From Trichaptum fuscoviolaceum (Eukaryota; Basidiomycota; Agaricomycetes; Hymenochaetales; Trichaptaceae), in NCBI GenBank assembly GCA_910574455.1, contig CAJSYZ010000002.1, positions 1,699,671-1,763,670 of the forward strand: DNA of 64,000 nucleotides. Reading direction: 5' to 3'. The notes beneath the pieces were generated by a model. The model did not search any database. It had not been told where the DNA came from and saw only the letters and a list, made by a program, of their open reading frames with translations. The translations under genes and the position numbers were made by a program. The first letter of the stretch is position 1. Each line of letters starts with the position of its first letter. Shown piece after piece: positions 37,342-50,033 of this stretch.

Positions 37342-38702
37342 ATGGCGTTATCAAGTAAACTCCTTCGTGTGTCCTACTTCAGTCGAGCCATTTTCTCTAG
37401 TGCTACTCTCCCTCGCAGGGCGTATTGCATGGGTTCCACAGAGGCACCTTTTCTTCTGACGCCTCAAGATTTGAAAGAGGCAAGCTTAAGCACTGGTTCG
37501 AAAGTCGTCACGCTCGATGCAAGCTGGCACATGCCCAATTCACCACGCCGTTCGAGAGATGAGTTCGCGCAAAGGAGACTATCGAATGCGAGATTCTTGG
37601 ACTTGGATGAGGTGGCCAGCCCCCATGAGCTAGGGCTGAAGCATATGATGCCTAGTGCGAAAGACTTTACTAAAGCGTGCGGTAAGTGCAATGACCTGCT
37701 TTAGTATCGAAATATTATCCGATCTGTTGTGAATATGAATCGCATACGTCTGTTATTCTAGAGACATTGGGAATTGAACCAGATACACACGTCGTGATGT
37801 ATGTTCTGAAACATCCATTTACTGAGGTCAACATCTCAAAGTCACCTTAGATATGATTCCCATGGCATATTCTCAGCCCCTCGTGCTTTGTACACATTCC
37901 GAGCTTTCGGGCACAAGAACTCAAGTGTTCTTGATGGCGGCTTGCCTGGATGGGAAGCTGCAAACCTTGCAGTAGATAGTTCCCCTTCGTCGATTGTTCC
38001 TGAGAAGACGACGTACCCTGAACCATCTCTGGACTCTGAAGTGGTGAAAAGTGAGTCCAGAAAGTGATTTACTGCACTAAGCTGGGCTCATTGCAAGGGT
38101 AGGCTATGAGCAGGTCGTATCAAACGCTGAGCTTGACCCTGCTGGTGAGCCAGCTGCAGCGCTCGTCATCGATGCTCGCTCGCACGGTCGGTATGTCTGA
38201 GTGTCATTAAATTACTGATAATACCAGGCCGAGGCTCTTACCATATATTCCTCTGATCAGATATACTGGCAAAGATCCAGAACCTCGTCCAGGCCTCCCT
38301 TCAGGACACATCCCTCACTCCTTCTCACTCCCTTTTACATCCTTCCTCAAACAAAACGTTACCCCTTCTGGTTCTACCTATACGACCTTCCTACCTGTTC
38401 CTGAGCTGCGGTCCGCACTTGTGAATGCTCTAGGCGAGACTAACGCAAAGGACGTTCTGGAGGGCCGCCGGAAGATCGTGGCAAGTTGCGGGAGCGGAAT
38501 GACAGCCGGTGTTCTATGGCTAGGCCTCAGGCTACTGGGCGTCGAGAAGCCTGCTTTGTATGACGAGGTGCTAAATTGATTCTTTCACTCATTCGTTCTA
38601 GTCCAAGATGGCTATGGAACACTGATTGCTTACGCTCTCGATTTACAGTCATGGACAGGATATGCGGCTCGGAGCTCCAGTAAGATCGTAAAGGACGTTT
38701 AG
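37342..38702 (+). CDS. TUM1: Mitochondrial 3-mercaptopyruvate/thiosulfate sulfurtransferase
   Basis: A two-domain rhodanese that moves sulfane sulfur, feeding tRNA thiolation and cyanide or sulfide handling. The N-terminus MALSSKLLRVSYFSRAIFSS is basic, hydroxylated and acid-free, a likely mitochondrial presequence; the start at 37342 was chosen for this reason over an upstream ATG at 37291. Domain 1 (about residues 40-180) includes VVTLDASWHMPNSPR, VVMYDSHGIFSAPRALYTFR and VLDGGLPGWEA. Domain 2 includes LVIDARSHGRYTG, SGHIPHSFSLPF and the catalytic loop CGSGMTAG. The CGSG form of the loop, rather than CRKG, points to mercaptopyruvate rather than thiosulfate as donor. Five introns are inferred. 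The gene ends SSKIVKDV. Confidence 0.9.
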
Positions 38703-40531
38703 AAGGATGTCATTCATCGGATCCTCATTGTCCGATAGGTGCGTTGTGTATCCCCGGATAGTCTGCAAACTTGACTAATAGCAACCCTCTCTCTCTTCCT
38801 TGCTCGTAAGGACAGCTGTCACCTTGCTTCGAAGGTTCGCTTTACACCGGAAGGGGACGGAGAAAGGTTCAGGAAGATCTAAGGAGCTTGCGGCCTGCTC
38901 CGCATGTAACACTGGCGGCGATTGGTGCATCGCCATTGGTTGGTTTGAAGAATGTACGTCGTATCCGACAACGTCCGATACATATACACGTCTCAAACAA
39001 CTCGATTCATCATATCTTCTGCGGCATTCTGTTAAGTCTGAAACTATGTGCATACAGATCGTCCGTCCGGCATGACTAGTCTAAGAACACGTTACCGTAT
39101 TACTCCATCTATTCTTAGCATATCTTCCTCGAGCTGCAATTTCGCCGGGACCCTGCATAACGCCAATCCCTACCCCACCGGGTCGAGCTTCGGGCGGTCC
39201 TTGTCGTCACTTCACCTTCCTTATGAGCTTATGAGCCATTTATACTCCCCTCTTCGAATCCTCCACTTCATCTAACCTAACTTTAGAGCCCCCGTGCAGG
39301 GCTAATCGGGTGCTCCTAGACTTACGACAGCTCTTCTCCAACTTCGCGATCACATCGCGCTTGAGGTGAAGAATATTAGGTTTGTGGGAGCCGACAGCTG
39401 ATGGATATATGATGAATGAATCTGCCACTTTTACCGTCATCCTTGCACCGGTGTGCTTCGGCGAGGCTGGAAGAAGAGAGGTTGCAGAGACGATCCATTG
39501 TATTATAATCATTTGATCATTCCGCAGCCATTTAATTCTAATGCAGACTCATGCAGCATGAGAACGACACTTAAGACTCATTTAACCCATATTATTATTG
39601 TTGAAGAAAGGACACGAGTAAAGAACGCCTTTCATTACGGCGACCGAGATTGCAAAGTTTCTATTTGATTACTTCATCTTTATATCGGCTACTTGATCAT
39701 TTTACTACAACATGCTGGTGCACAAAACACCTTTTTTACGTGACTAGTTTATAGTTTGCTACAGGTGTGGATGTGAGGATGTGGATGTGGATAGAGAAAC
39801 AGGTATAAGTTACCAATGCACAACATGTTGTTGAAAGCTTTCAAAGGAGTGAGTGGAGAGTTATGGTGGATGCAAGGAGCGAGAAATGATGATGGATGGA
39901 TACATTTACAGGTTAATTTACGCTCAACGCGGACCCAAGATGCCGAACCGTCTGCTCGTTCTCGTTTCAATGATCACAGGTGGTCCTAAGACTGAATGAG
40001 ATCAACAACAGCCCCAACACACATACAATGCACGACGCAGGTGCAAAGGACATTGCAGGGTCGGAGACAGGGACAAAAGGACAGGTGGGTAGGCGAGGGG
40101 GCGAGGCGATGCGGGCTCTAGGGAGAGCATTGGCTTTGATGAAAGGATATTGCGTATATGCAAACAGCGAAAGAAATCGCTCGCGGTGAGGTGTACATTG
40201 TTGTACATAGAAACCGTATACATAGTTGATTGAACCCAAAGACTGCGGCTGGTGGCAGAGCTGTCAATGCACGTGCAGAGTTACGCCGCGCTCGGAAGGC
40301 AAGAAACCGTAATCGGGTAACGGGCCCGGTCATTAGGTTTCGAGCGCTCTCAGTGGTCAGGGTGGTGGAAGGTGCAGGCAGAGGCGGGGTCAGAATGGCG
40401 AAGCGTGTTCCTGGCATACGTGAATCCGCAGTTCGTTGTCAATGACAGTATTGCCTTCGTCGAGATGCGCAGTCACGCAGAGAAGATGGACGAGCAGCCC
40501 GGCAGATGTCGGCTGCCTCGTCCTAGTCCAC
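38703..40531. other. 1.8-kb gap, no supported gene
   Basis: Only short open frames without recognisable motifs or consistent splice patterns. A minor simple repeat of GTGGATGTG-type words lies at about 39766-39795. The last 100 bp or so would be the 3' UTR of the next minus-strand gene. Confidence 0.5.
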
Positions 40532-41123
40532 CTAAGCTCCCAGCAGCTCAATGAACGGCGGCGGTCTCCGCGCCATATCCGGCTTCCCAGCCGCAAGCGC
40601 ACCGCGTCCGTGGTAGTGAACTTCAATGCGCCTCTGGCGGCCTTTCCGCATCACCGTAACGCGCCAGCCTTCAAGGAGGAACACGTTCAACTCCTTCTTC
40701 GCGAGCTCCGCCAGCAGCTGTTCGCGCGCGAAGATGAGTGCTCTGCGCGCACGCGGGACATCACCATCGTCCTCGCTGTCTTCAACATCCAGCTCCTTGT
40801 GGACGCTCGCGTTAGAGAAACTCGACGTCCGTGATATGGACCTGAGATAGTATTTGAAGTGGCGTTTCGATTGTGTGTCGGGTTCAACTTTAGACTGGGA
40901 TTTGGGTTTTGACTTCTCGGAACGCATATTAAAGACATACGTCCCGCGCGTCTCAGAAGAGGCCAATCGGATGATTTCTATATCTATTAGAGAACAATTA
41001 GACAAATGCTAGGGAACGAGCGCAGAGGGAATAACTACCTTCATCATCATAAAACATGGGTACAGGCTGGACGACCTTGCAGTCCACGACCTCCCACGGC
41101 GCGTCGCGCCGACGGAGACGCAT
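40532..41123 (-). CDS. Small basic hypothetical protein
   Basis: A two-exon minus-strand gene. Exon 1 reads MRLRRRDAPWEVVDCKVVQP then VPMFYDDE. It splices at GAAG|GTAGTT to a second exon beginning DIEIIRLASSETRGTYVFNM, which continues through a Lys/Ser-rich segment, an acidic patch (DVEDSEDDGDV) and ALIFAREQLLAELAKKELNV to a tail ending PPPFIELLGA. About 180 residues. The frame upstream of the chosen ATG stays open and hydrophobic (KLSLVLLLPVIPRIYELM), so the true start could be earlier and include a membrane segment. I do not recognise the family; the clean splice junction and protein-like text are the support. Confidence 0.55.
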
Positions 41124-44100
41124 GAGTTCGTAAATACGCGGAATGACGGGCAACAACAAAACAAGGCTAAGCTTGTCAATGGATACTAAGTTTATGTGCA
41201 GTCTCGATTATCCAGGACACGGTTGTGGCGAGTGTCTAACACAGCGATGAGCTGTAGCATGCAGAATCGGGGGCAGCGGCTATCCAGCGACTAGTTCACT
41301 GAGATTGGATGCTTGTCGTAATTATAAGCTCTGGTGGCGCGCGTCGAGTGCGGGGAACCCTGATACTGATGTCGATCAGAGACGGGAGAAGAGATGAGTA
41401 AGAGCTCAAGATGCCGGGCGGGGTGCGGCGAGCTTCTCGCTGATGTCGATGGTGATCCTGCGAAGGTGGCAAAGATATGTCACACCGCACAAGTGGTCAA
41501 AGGGGGAGTTTAGGGGGTGGTCAGAACGTGATTATCACGGGCGTGTCCAGCAGCTAGTACTTCTTCGCCCTGCGGTTAGGGGTCTTCGTCAGCGGTGAGA
41601 CACAACGAAGGTGCGGGATAGGAGGTCTGAGATAAGTATGCTTGTGTCGAACAACGATAGACAACGTGGAGAGGCCTGTTACTTTGTGCGGCGGGGCGCT
41701 CGTGCATTCTTGGAGACGCAACTGCATGACTGGGCCGGGGGGTTATAAAGGACGTGAAGAGTGAGAGGCGTAAGCACGGCTGCGGTGACGAATCGACACT
41801 TTCGGAGGAGATCTGGCATGGGAGATCTGGCATCGGGACATGTTGCAAACCTCGGCACAGCCGCCGGTCTCTCATCCGTCTCTGACTCCTGCGTGCCCAA
41901 CGTATCCCCATCCGACACCGGCTCTTGTGTGCCCAATCACTAAAAGCATGATTTGTGAGCGCCCGACAGCCGGAAAAGTGCACAACGAAGCATGCCCTTT
42001 GCCTTCGTAATGCGTTGATCATGATGTGTTGCTGACAACAAATTCCCAATACCGCCTGTAATCAACTGGGGAATGCTACGGAACGGCAAGGGGAGGCAGT
42101 GATCAGGGGAGTGCTGCGAGACCCAAACAGAACCCTGATGCGCATCAGTCGTGTGTAAATTCAAGGCTGCGGGCGATGCGAAATTCGTAACTGTGATTTT
42201 CGTTCGTTGTTACGGTTCCGGTCTATGCAAGAATTTCAAGCCGGCCGGCCGACCGCTGTCCCCACTCCTCTCAGGCCTCCTCACTTCTCCACCAAACCTC
42301 CACCAAATCCCGAGTGAGGCTTAGTACCTGCGGCAGCCCAATCCGCTCCCAGATTGTTCCTAGCAATACATTTCGAATCGTATTTTCTCGGAATGCAAGG
42401 AGCGTGCGATGTGCGATGGGAGACGGCGTGTCGTGTCGTGTCGGCACCACGGGGTCCGGTTAGCGCAACTTTGCATTTCGGATTACGCGCTCGCCTTTTC
42501 GTTGCTTTGCTTCAAAAACTTCCTCTGGACGGCTTTGGTCACAAGGCAGCCACGATGTCTGGATGACTGGGCCATCGTCGCGAGAACGGATCGATCGTTG
42601 TTGTCTCGCTAACGAATGACTAACATGGCCGGCGTCAGCGCCTCATAGCTCTTCGCGGAAGAGCAAGCTTGCCTTGACCTATGACTCCTAATCCTCCCGT
42701 CATTCAGCAGAATCTTGTCGTCTTGACCAAGATATCCTTGTCGTTGTCGACATCGCAACGTCCAGTAGTTTGCAATTCTGTCATCAAGATAACCTCCGAA
42801 ACGCAAAACAGAATGCAACTTCCTCGATAAAGCATGGACAGGAACAAGCATCGATGCTTGTGATATTTTGAATAAAGCCGTGCGCTAATGTTCCTTGCAG
42901 TGACCGGTCAATGATTGTCTGCAACTTGGAGGAATACGGTCACAACGAACGCCCGGTGGCGCGTGTTCCTGAAGTGGCAGCTCCGGCTTTGAGCGCCCAC
43001 ACTGATATGTTCATCTCCGATTTGCTTGTCATATCGCCTCCATACTATCCTGCCCATATCTCATCTCAAACGAATGCAAAATCTGTGTACTTCCTCCAAG
43101 AAATCTTATCGCCGAACATGCTTGTTTCGACGTAAGATGTCGTTTGCACGTCAAACGATATTTAGCGTTGTCAGGTGCTTGATACTGTGTAACTTTGTAT
43201 CTGGGCAACGATTTCTTGTTGTGTGCTGAAGACTTAGGACTGTCTCCAATAATTGGCAGATGAGTAGGACGAGAAGGTCACTAAGCACCCGAGTGGTTCA
43301 GGTAACTACTAGTAGCTGGAGGCTTGTTCTCTACTCAATATTAAGCGTGTGGCCGATGAGGATTCGACATGAATCGATAAAATAGAACCCTTCAGCGCAT
43401 CCTCTCTCCTTTCCATGCGATACGCTCGGTTCAAAGCTCAGTTTCTAGATTGTAAGTCCTTAGAACCGGGATTGCTTCGAGACTGATCATGCTGAAAGAT
43501 TCATCTTTAGTCTGGATGTACCTCCATCAGAGGCTATCCTCGGTCCTTCCTCTGCTCCTACATCTCTCGTACATCTTTTAGAGTCAAATCAGCCGATGGG
43601 ATTCTCCATTTCGGGCATCCTCGCTCATTCGACGCGCAAGAATAATCGAAGTCTCGTTAATCTCCGAGTCTTTTTCATATCAATACATTGAGCTTATGTC
43701 CCCACACACTAGGCTACTTCTAGCTTCAAGCTTTCATATTCTGCTGTAGCCAGCAGTACTCTCGAGATATGACCTCATCTGCGCTTCATTTCCTTTTCAT
43801 ATAACGTATATATGAACTCGGAGATGAACTCGGAGATGAAGTGTGTAGGCACAGAATTCATTTGCTCCTCAAATGCCGACGGCGCTTGATAAGATATGAA
43901 TATCATCCTAGGTGGGTTCGAGGATATTTTAACACTTCCTTTCATTCTTTCTTAATTATCTATCAAGATGGGCTGAACCGCGATCTGAGTACGAGAAGCA
44001 CTTCCATCTCCGAATGAGTCGGTACTTTCATCTTGCACTTATGACTTGTATACCGGACAAGCCCCTCTCCATGTACTCTGAGCACAGGCTCTCTGATGAA

Positions 44101-44348
44101 GATAGTCAATTCAATGTCAGCGCCAATGTCACCGTGGACTCCATCTTTCTCGGAGTGTTTAGTATGAATCACGATGCATGCGAATTCGGTGAGAAGGCGC
44201 AGCAGGTATGTCATATTATAATTACTGGCAGGATCACTAAGTTCTCTAACAATACCAAAACCAGAAATCACTAGCCGGCCATCCTCGAGCTTAAACAGTA
44301 CGACATTTGAGATCGACGTTAAAAAGGGGCAAAGAATAATATTCGGTA
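41124..44348. other. 3.2-kb gene-poor region
   Basis: No known protein is visible on either strand. Small local duplications occur, such as GGGAGATCTGGCATCGGG-type words at 41804-41838 and a tandem GAACTCGGAGAT doublet near 43814-43840. Several short open frames (41576-42049 minus, 42354-42566 plus) look like chance openings in GC-rich DNA. The region could hold lineage-specific genes that cannot be seen without transcripts. Confidence 0.45.
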
Positions 44349-45946
44349 TCACACTTGCGATGTTTCGAGAACGAATGTCGATTTAGGTCGACTCCCAAGA
44401 CCGGTCTGTAGCGAAGTTCTTAATATGAGCCACGTATCACTTCCGGAAGTGGATGAACATACCTTCTCGTAAATTCGCTCGATCCATTCCATATTTGCGA
44501 CGGAATCATCGGCGTTCATCCAGTGCCTTGGCTCACGGCCTTTCACCTTATCTACGAAGTTCTCCAGCTGGTGTCTATACCTGTAAGAGGAAAATACGTT
44601 AGCATCGACTATGACGCTCAAGCTTTAGGGTAGACTTACGTGGCCCACCAATCTTCGCCCTTTCCGTCTTTGAAAACGTACGCAGTTTCCACACGCTTCT
44701 TACCATTGCCCTTCGGTATGACTTCAATCTTGTGGAAGGCAGAGGGCGCGATGTAGTTCGAAATCTGGACTGTACCGCCCTCGCATTCTGCAACCAAACC
44801 CATGTCAGGGAGCCTTGGTATCAAACCGAGGGGTCCCCACCCAGGCAAGGCGGCGTGGCATTTGATGGTACCCGTGACATCGTTCGGGAATGCGAGCGAC
44901 GCTTCTGCACCGATATCGATCTTCTTCTTGAGCACGTCCCCGTTTGCTTTGCTCTCGGGAAATAATTCGGCCTGCGCCGAGAGGACAGAGATTGGGTTTG
45001 CGGAGGCAACATAGCGAATCGCCATCAAGGGGTAGCCTGGAAAAACAGTGAGTGAACAGAACTAGTCTCGGAATATGATATATTTACAGCCCATGTCCAT
45101 GAGAATACCACCTCCGAGTGTATAGTCGTACCTTATATCGTCCAAGGGGACGAGGCGCATTTGCGCAGGGAACTGGAGGCTTCCAGAGATGTTCTTGAGT
45201 TTGCCAAGCTCTCCGCTATTAACGATTTCTTTAAAGCGGTTGAGCGCAGGATGGAAGCTGCCGTGGACTTGGAGTTAGTCACATTATGGTCAACAATGAT
45301 TGGCACTTACCGGGGGTGGAATGCTTCGAGAAGGACAAGGCCTTTTTTGTGTGCGAAGTCGAACAGTGTCCGAGTCTCTTCTGCAGTGTCCGTGCTCGGC
45401 TTCTCCAGCAAGACATGTTTACCGGCTGCGAGAGCTTTCATGGTCCATTCATAATGAAGACCATTAGGCAACTGAAACACGGTAAGACTTAAATATACAG
45501 CAATGTCAAAGTATGGGTACGAACCGGATTGTATATAACATCGATCTCTGGGTCCTCCAGCAGATCTAGGCAATAGTTTAAATCAACCAAAAACAAGATG
45601 CAGTACAATCCACGCGATGTACGTACCTTGATATCCGGTCTTTCCAAAGTAAACTTTCGGAATCCCATGCGTCTTGGCATATTTCTCTGCTTTGATCTTG
45701 TCGCGCGCTGCAACGGCATGTATGATGAATTCCGAGTGGCTCTTGGCTGGTGTAATTAAAGCTGATGGTGCTATCCTAGCAGCACCAAGGATGCCGCAGC
45801 GCAGCGCCCCCTCAACCTTAGCCACAACAGGCGGGTTACCAGCCTGCCAAGTTACAAAGCAGTTTCACCATTAGTCAAAAGCCGAACGACATCGGGTGCG
45901 TGCTTACTTTGAGATTTCTTCTTATGAGTCCCATGATCGAGCCCAT
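44349..45946 (-). CDS. Gfo/Idh/MocA-family dehydrogenase (dihydrodiol/D-xylose dehydrogenase type)
   Basis: A cytosolic NADP-dependent sugar or diol dehydrogenase. Exon 1 reads MGSIMGLIRRNLK and splices to AGNPPVVAKVEGALRCGILG, which contains the Rossmann GILGAARIA. Then DPEIDVIYNPLPNGLHYEWT and KALAAGKHVLLEKPST give the family's E-K-P catalytic motif. EAFHPRFHPA and the C-terminal substrate domain with YDYTLGGGILMDMGCYPL follow; GG-x-LxDxGCY is typical of the dimeric dihydrodiol/xylose dehydrogenase group. The end is LGSRPKSTFVLETSQV. At least six introns. The substrate could be D-xylose, a trans-dihydrodiol or another polyol; sequence alone does not decide. It stands alone with no sugar-related neighbours. 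Confidence 0.88.
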
Positions 45947-47092
45947 ATCTAATCCAAAAGTTCGAGCCTGGTATAGAGAAACTAGAGGACCTTTCGTACT
46001 AGTCAAGTGAGAAAGTTGCCGCTCAAAATAGGTTGCGTATTAGCATCTTGACCAGCCAAGGTTACTCTTTATACCTTGAACTATGCCAGCTACGAGACGA
46101 ATTGCAGACAAGTTGCAGCTGAAGCCGCGCTTGCGTGGCTCCTGGGCCGACGTTCAAGTCGCCCGCGCCCTGCGAAGATACAATGCCAAGGCTCCGACTC
46201 GGACCCGGGCCCACATTTCTCTTTTTCCGGATGATAACTATCGACTAACCGTGATTTATCTTCAAGCAGTTTTGAAAGCCGACATTCAAGTCGTTCGGCA
46301 GAGCGCTCGCGCGGTCTTATTGCCTGCGGCAGATACTATGGCAAGGCTCCGACTCGGACTCGGGCCCCACATTTCTCTTTATCCGGATGCCAGTTAGACT
46401 CGTGTCCATTTATCCAACCTCCCAACCTCAAAAGATAAATTGCGACTGGCTACGAGTCTAGATGCCAGTGATAATGTCGGCAAACTATGGTTCAAGGTCA
46501 AGCAGCTTTGATTGTCATATAAACCATTGCAAATTATGGCAAATGGACGGCTAAAGAAGTTCTTCGATCACGCAGCAAATATTGAAGGGTGCTCACTGCG
46601 GATGCGCCCACATGGCGTGCAATTCATTCGCTACGCTTTCGACGCGCGCTATCATGTAGTACGCGCAGCCTGTTTGTACGGAAAGATCACTACTGCGGAG
46701 AAGTAAGGCCATCCGTGCTCAATAGTAAAGAAGTTAAGATACGAGATACACAGAACGCAGCACATCAAAGGAACAATCAGCACAAGTTTGGTTTAGTCTC
46801 TCCTATGACACAAACGCACAACCGTGTACATTCATTGTAGGTCTCTGGACCTCGATACACTCTTTAAACATGCACAATTGCATCAACTTGAACTTTCCTT
46901 AGCTTGAGCCAATCTGGAACACAGGTGAGATAGTTTTGAATACATATTAATTATACCTGACAGAGTTTGATGCAGTTGTGATCAGTATATACAGGAAATG
47001 CGAAATGCTCCGTTGAAAACAAATTTTGGCAACAATACTTGGCACAGCAATTATGAATCGATGGTATGGTCTATGATTTTGCGGGTTCGCGG
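45947..47092. other. 1.1-kb intergenic region with a degenerate direct repeat
   Basis: Lies between the dehydrogenase promoter side and the 3' end of the acetyl-CoA transporter. Apart from the direct repeat listed separately there is AT-rich DNA (46.7-47.1 kb), with no supported gene. The open frame at 46083-46397 is only the translation of the repeat. Confidence 0.5.
46146..46389 (+). repeat. Degenerate direct repeat, two copies
   Basis: Copy 1 (46146-46233) and copy 2 (46278-46389) share GCCGAC(G/A)TTCAAGTCG at their left ends. Their right ends share a long near-identical block, CAAGGCTCCGACTCGGAC then CGGGCCCACATTTCTCTTT and CCGGATG. Copy 2 carries roughly 24 extra bases in the middle. 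The origin is unknown; it may be a remnant of a mobile element or a local duplication. Confidence 0.7.
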
Positions 47093-50033
47093 CTATAAGT
47101 TAACTCTCCACTTGCTGACGGGTAGAGCTGTGTACCAAAATAATAAAGCGTTAAGAATTCAGGTTATTGTCAGCTAAACTGGACGAGACAAGTGCCACAA
47201 AGAGCAAGGTTTGACGTACCTTGAAGGCGTTTCGCTGTGGGTGTAACGTATGTCACAAGAAGGATAGCGCCGATGGTGACGCAAAGGGCTGAGACGATGT
47301 AGTAGCCATCGCGCTCTGTCAGACACTCGCCCCCGAGCTCTGCGCACTGTGATTTTCCAATGTCGGAGACACATTCAGATGCTGTCGTCGTTTGTAATCA
47401 TTTGATGACGGATGACGGAACACGCAAAGGAGGTGGATAGTGTCCATGGAGTCACATCGAACATAAGCGTTCGTCAGCATAGGGGACAACACCAAGGCAG
47501 ATGGATGAGATTCAGGGCCGAAGTTCAAATGCAGATCATATCAATAAGAGCAGGAAGAGATGAAAAGGGAAGAGTGAGAGTTATGGAGGAAGACGTAAGG
47601 GGAAAGTGCATCGAAAGTTAGAGAGCCGAAACACAACACATTTGGGTGATAAGGGCCACAGAAGACAGGGGGAAAAGCACATACCAGGGAGTAGCGTTTC
47701 GCTTCCGCCTTCCGCAATTTTGCACGTCGCCACTGTGAAGAAGTCGACACCCTTTAGGACGAAATACTTGGGCCAAGTCCCTCCGAGATTCGTTAAAGTG
47801 TTCAGGAGCTGTCATGCGAGAGCAATCAGTATCTTTCATCTGTGTTCTAATCGGAGAAATCAAATGGTGGGGAAGAGCGGAAAGCGTTGAAACGCATACA
47901 TGTGGCGAGAGCCACCAGCCCAACTCCGAGGAGTGCAAAATTCCCTACGGACTAATGAATGATGATGGCGAGGGATGCATACCGTCATGTAGGTGCCGCC
48001 TATTACCGGGTCTGATATGCGCGTGTGGAATGCACTAATTCCGACGAACTGAATTGTCCTATCATTAAATAGTCAGAATGAAAGCTGGTTAATTATCCCA
48101 AGACTTTCTCTCGCTCACTCAAGACCAGAGGACATTACTTACTGAGAGAACCCTTGCATAACCGTCATGGTCACCAAGAACGCAAAATAGGTCGTGCTGA
48201 TCGGTGGCTTGGGGAAGTTCCACACAATCACCGCCCAGATGCCCGCGAAAATGAGGCGGACCCAGAATGCGGCTATCCACGGACGCAGGGGCTTGTCGCC
48301 TATGGACCACCGAGCGGCGAGGTACCCGCCAATGATCTGGCACGGAAAGTCGATGAGCACAGCCAGAGCGAGGTCTTCGCGTCCCAGTCCTTTCTCTACG
48401 AGCTTGAGGTTTGTCACAGCTTCATTGGCTTGGAAACCAATCTTGCAAACGAAGTGCATGACGAGGAGGGATTGGATATCTATAGTGATAGCTTAGATTC
48501 GATTAGTTGGGTTGAAGGTCATAGCAGAACGCACGAGGTAGTTTGCAAATTCCCCACATGACTTTGTAGACGCTTAGAAGGTCCATATCTTCGCCCTGCC
48601 CAGATGATCTATCCTGAACGTTGAAGTGTAAGCTGGTGTTTCAGAGCATTATAATTTACACACCTCTTTCTTAACGAATAGCAGCCACAACGTCACACAA
48701 TAACAGATGACAGTCCAGAATTTGAGGTAAGCAGACAAGGTAAGTAGAGGAAGTCCCCATCTCTCACTGTAGATCATGAACTACATTAAGATCGAGAGAG
48801 AGAATAGAATATCGAGACCTACGCAAAGGCTTCGCTGTTCAGAGCAAGGAAGACAGTGTATGATGCAAAATAGCCTGTATTGAGGCCAATTGTTTGACAT
48901 GTGGATGCGTAGGATAGATTTTCTTCTGAAAGGAGAGTTAGAGCCCAGCCTGATGTAGTCGTTAGAACCTAACACTTGAATTATAGACATGAGTTCGTTA
49001 CCGTCAACAGCAATGTCTACAATGTAATCAGTAAGCTTCACAAACGTTGAGATTGAGATTGATGAATACCTTGAGTTGCAGAGAAGAAGACCAGTGACAC
49101 AAAAATGAGCGTAAGCAGATGTATATTCTCAGCCGGCTGAAGAGGGTGTGTTAGCACTCGCCAACGCTCGAACTCCCCATCATATGATCTTACCGAGTCT
49201 AGTAGTACTTGGACGTGGTTGGCAATGTAGAACATCAGGGTCCCAATGACCGTTTGCATTGGGATAATCCATGATTTCCTTCGACCTATCCTCCGGAAGT
49301 AGGTGGAGTCTACGACGGGTGACCAAAGAAGTTTGAGTGAGTATGGATACTGCGCGAGGGCGAAGATGGCAAGTTGAGAATACGACAGGTGTTCGCGTAA
49401 GATAAATGGAACGGAGCCTGCGTATGATATTAGCCTTTTTCTTCACAGAAGAACTCTGTCGCATACCTAGCGCTAAGCCTAGCTATGGTGGAGAGTTATG
49501 TCAGAAAAAGAAGCATAGTTGAAGAAGGTTCCGACATACTGGTACGCCCTGTATGAGATCTTTGAAACAGACGGTGACTTTTAGCTTCGCCATGACGCCA
49601 AGACTGCGATTCACGTACATAAAACGATGAGCAGCGCAACAGCTTTCTTGTCTTTGCTCGACATGGGCGGCACCCCTTTAGCCGACCGCTGGCCGGACTC
49701 GCCGTTCGTCAAGTCAAAGTCCGTTGCTGCCGCCTTGCGCTCGTCTTCGGTCAGTAGACTCATCTCTACTTCTTCTTCTGTGGAGTCCATATTCCGCCCA
49801 GATCGAGGCGTTCGTGGCGGCACATGTATACTTTCTAGAGACGACGAGACCGCTGCATCTCTCGCAAAAGGATTGGGCATTTTGTCTTCTTCACCGGTCA
49901 AGTCCAGCTGAGGTTCAGGAGACAATGATCCAGCTTTGGCAGCGCCCACTCCCGCAGTCTTGGTAGAGGGGTTTTTGCGACGTTGCCGTGGGCGAGTCTG
50001 CCGACGGGTGCGGTCGTTGTCAAGATCAGACAT
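47093..50033 (-). CDS. Acetyl-CoA transporter, SLC33A1/AT-1 family
   Basis: A multi-pass carrier that imports acetyl-CoA into the endoplasmic reticulum. A hydrophilic N-terminus of about 130 residues (MSDLDNDRTRRQTRPRQRRK, then acidic and Ser-rich) precedes YLIQGVPLGLALGSVPFIL, the family hallmark. Further transmembrane segments include SQLAIFALAQYPYSLKLLWS, PVVDSTYFRRIGRRKSWIIP, VIGTLMFYIANHVQVLLDS, TLIFVSLVFFSATQDIAVDG and, later, FHTRISDPVIGGTYMTLLNT with LTNLGGTWPKYFVLKGVDFF. A Cys-bearing luminal loop follows (CAELGGECLTERDGYY). The C-terminus ALPVSKWRVNL fits the family's conserved end. About eleven introns are inferred, so exon borders are approximate. Confidence 0.88.

Noticed and set aside
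41576..42049. 157-codon minus frame
   Set aside because: Cys/Arg/Ser/Pro-rich text with no fold-like pattern; a second frame is open over the same bases.
43240..43330. tRNA-like words (CCGAGTGGTTCAGG)
   Set aside because: No acceptor stem, anticodon arm or T-loop could be paired around it.
43418..43690. Possible two-exon mini-gene starting MRYARFKAQFLD
   Set aside because: A GTAAGT donor and TTTAG acceptor exist, but both joined frames end quickly and resemble nothing; chance splice signals are common.
46083..46397. 104-codon plus frame
   Set aside because: Its apparent internal protein repeat (ISLFPDD / ISLYPDA) is simply the DNA direct repeat; no start context or homology supports a gene.
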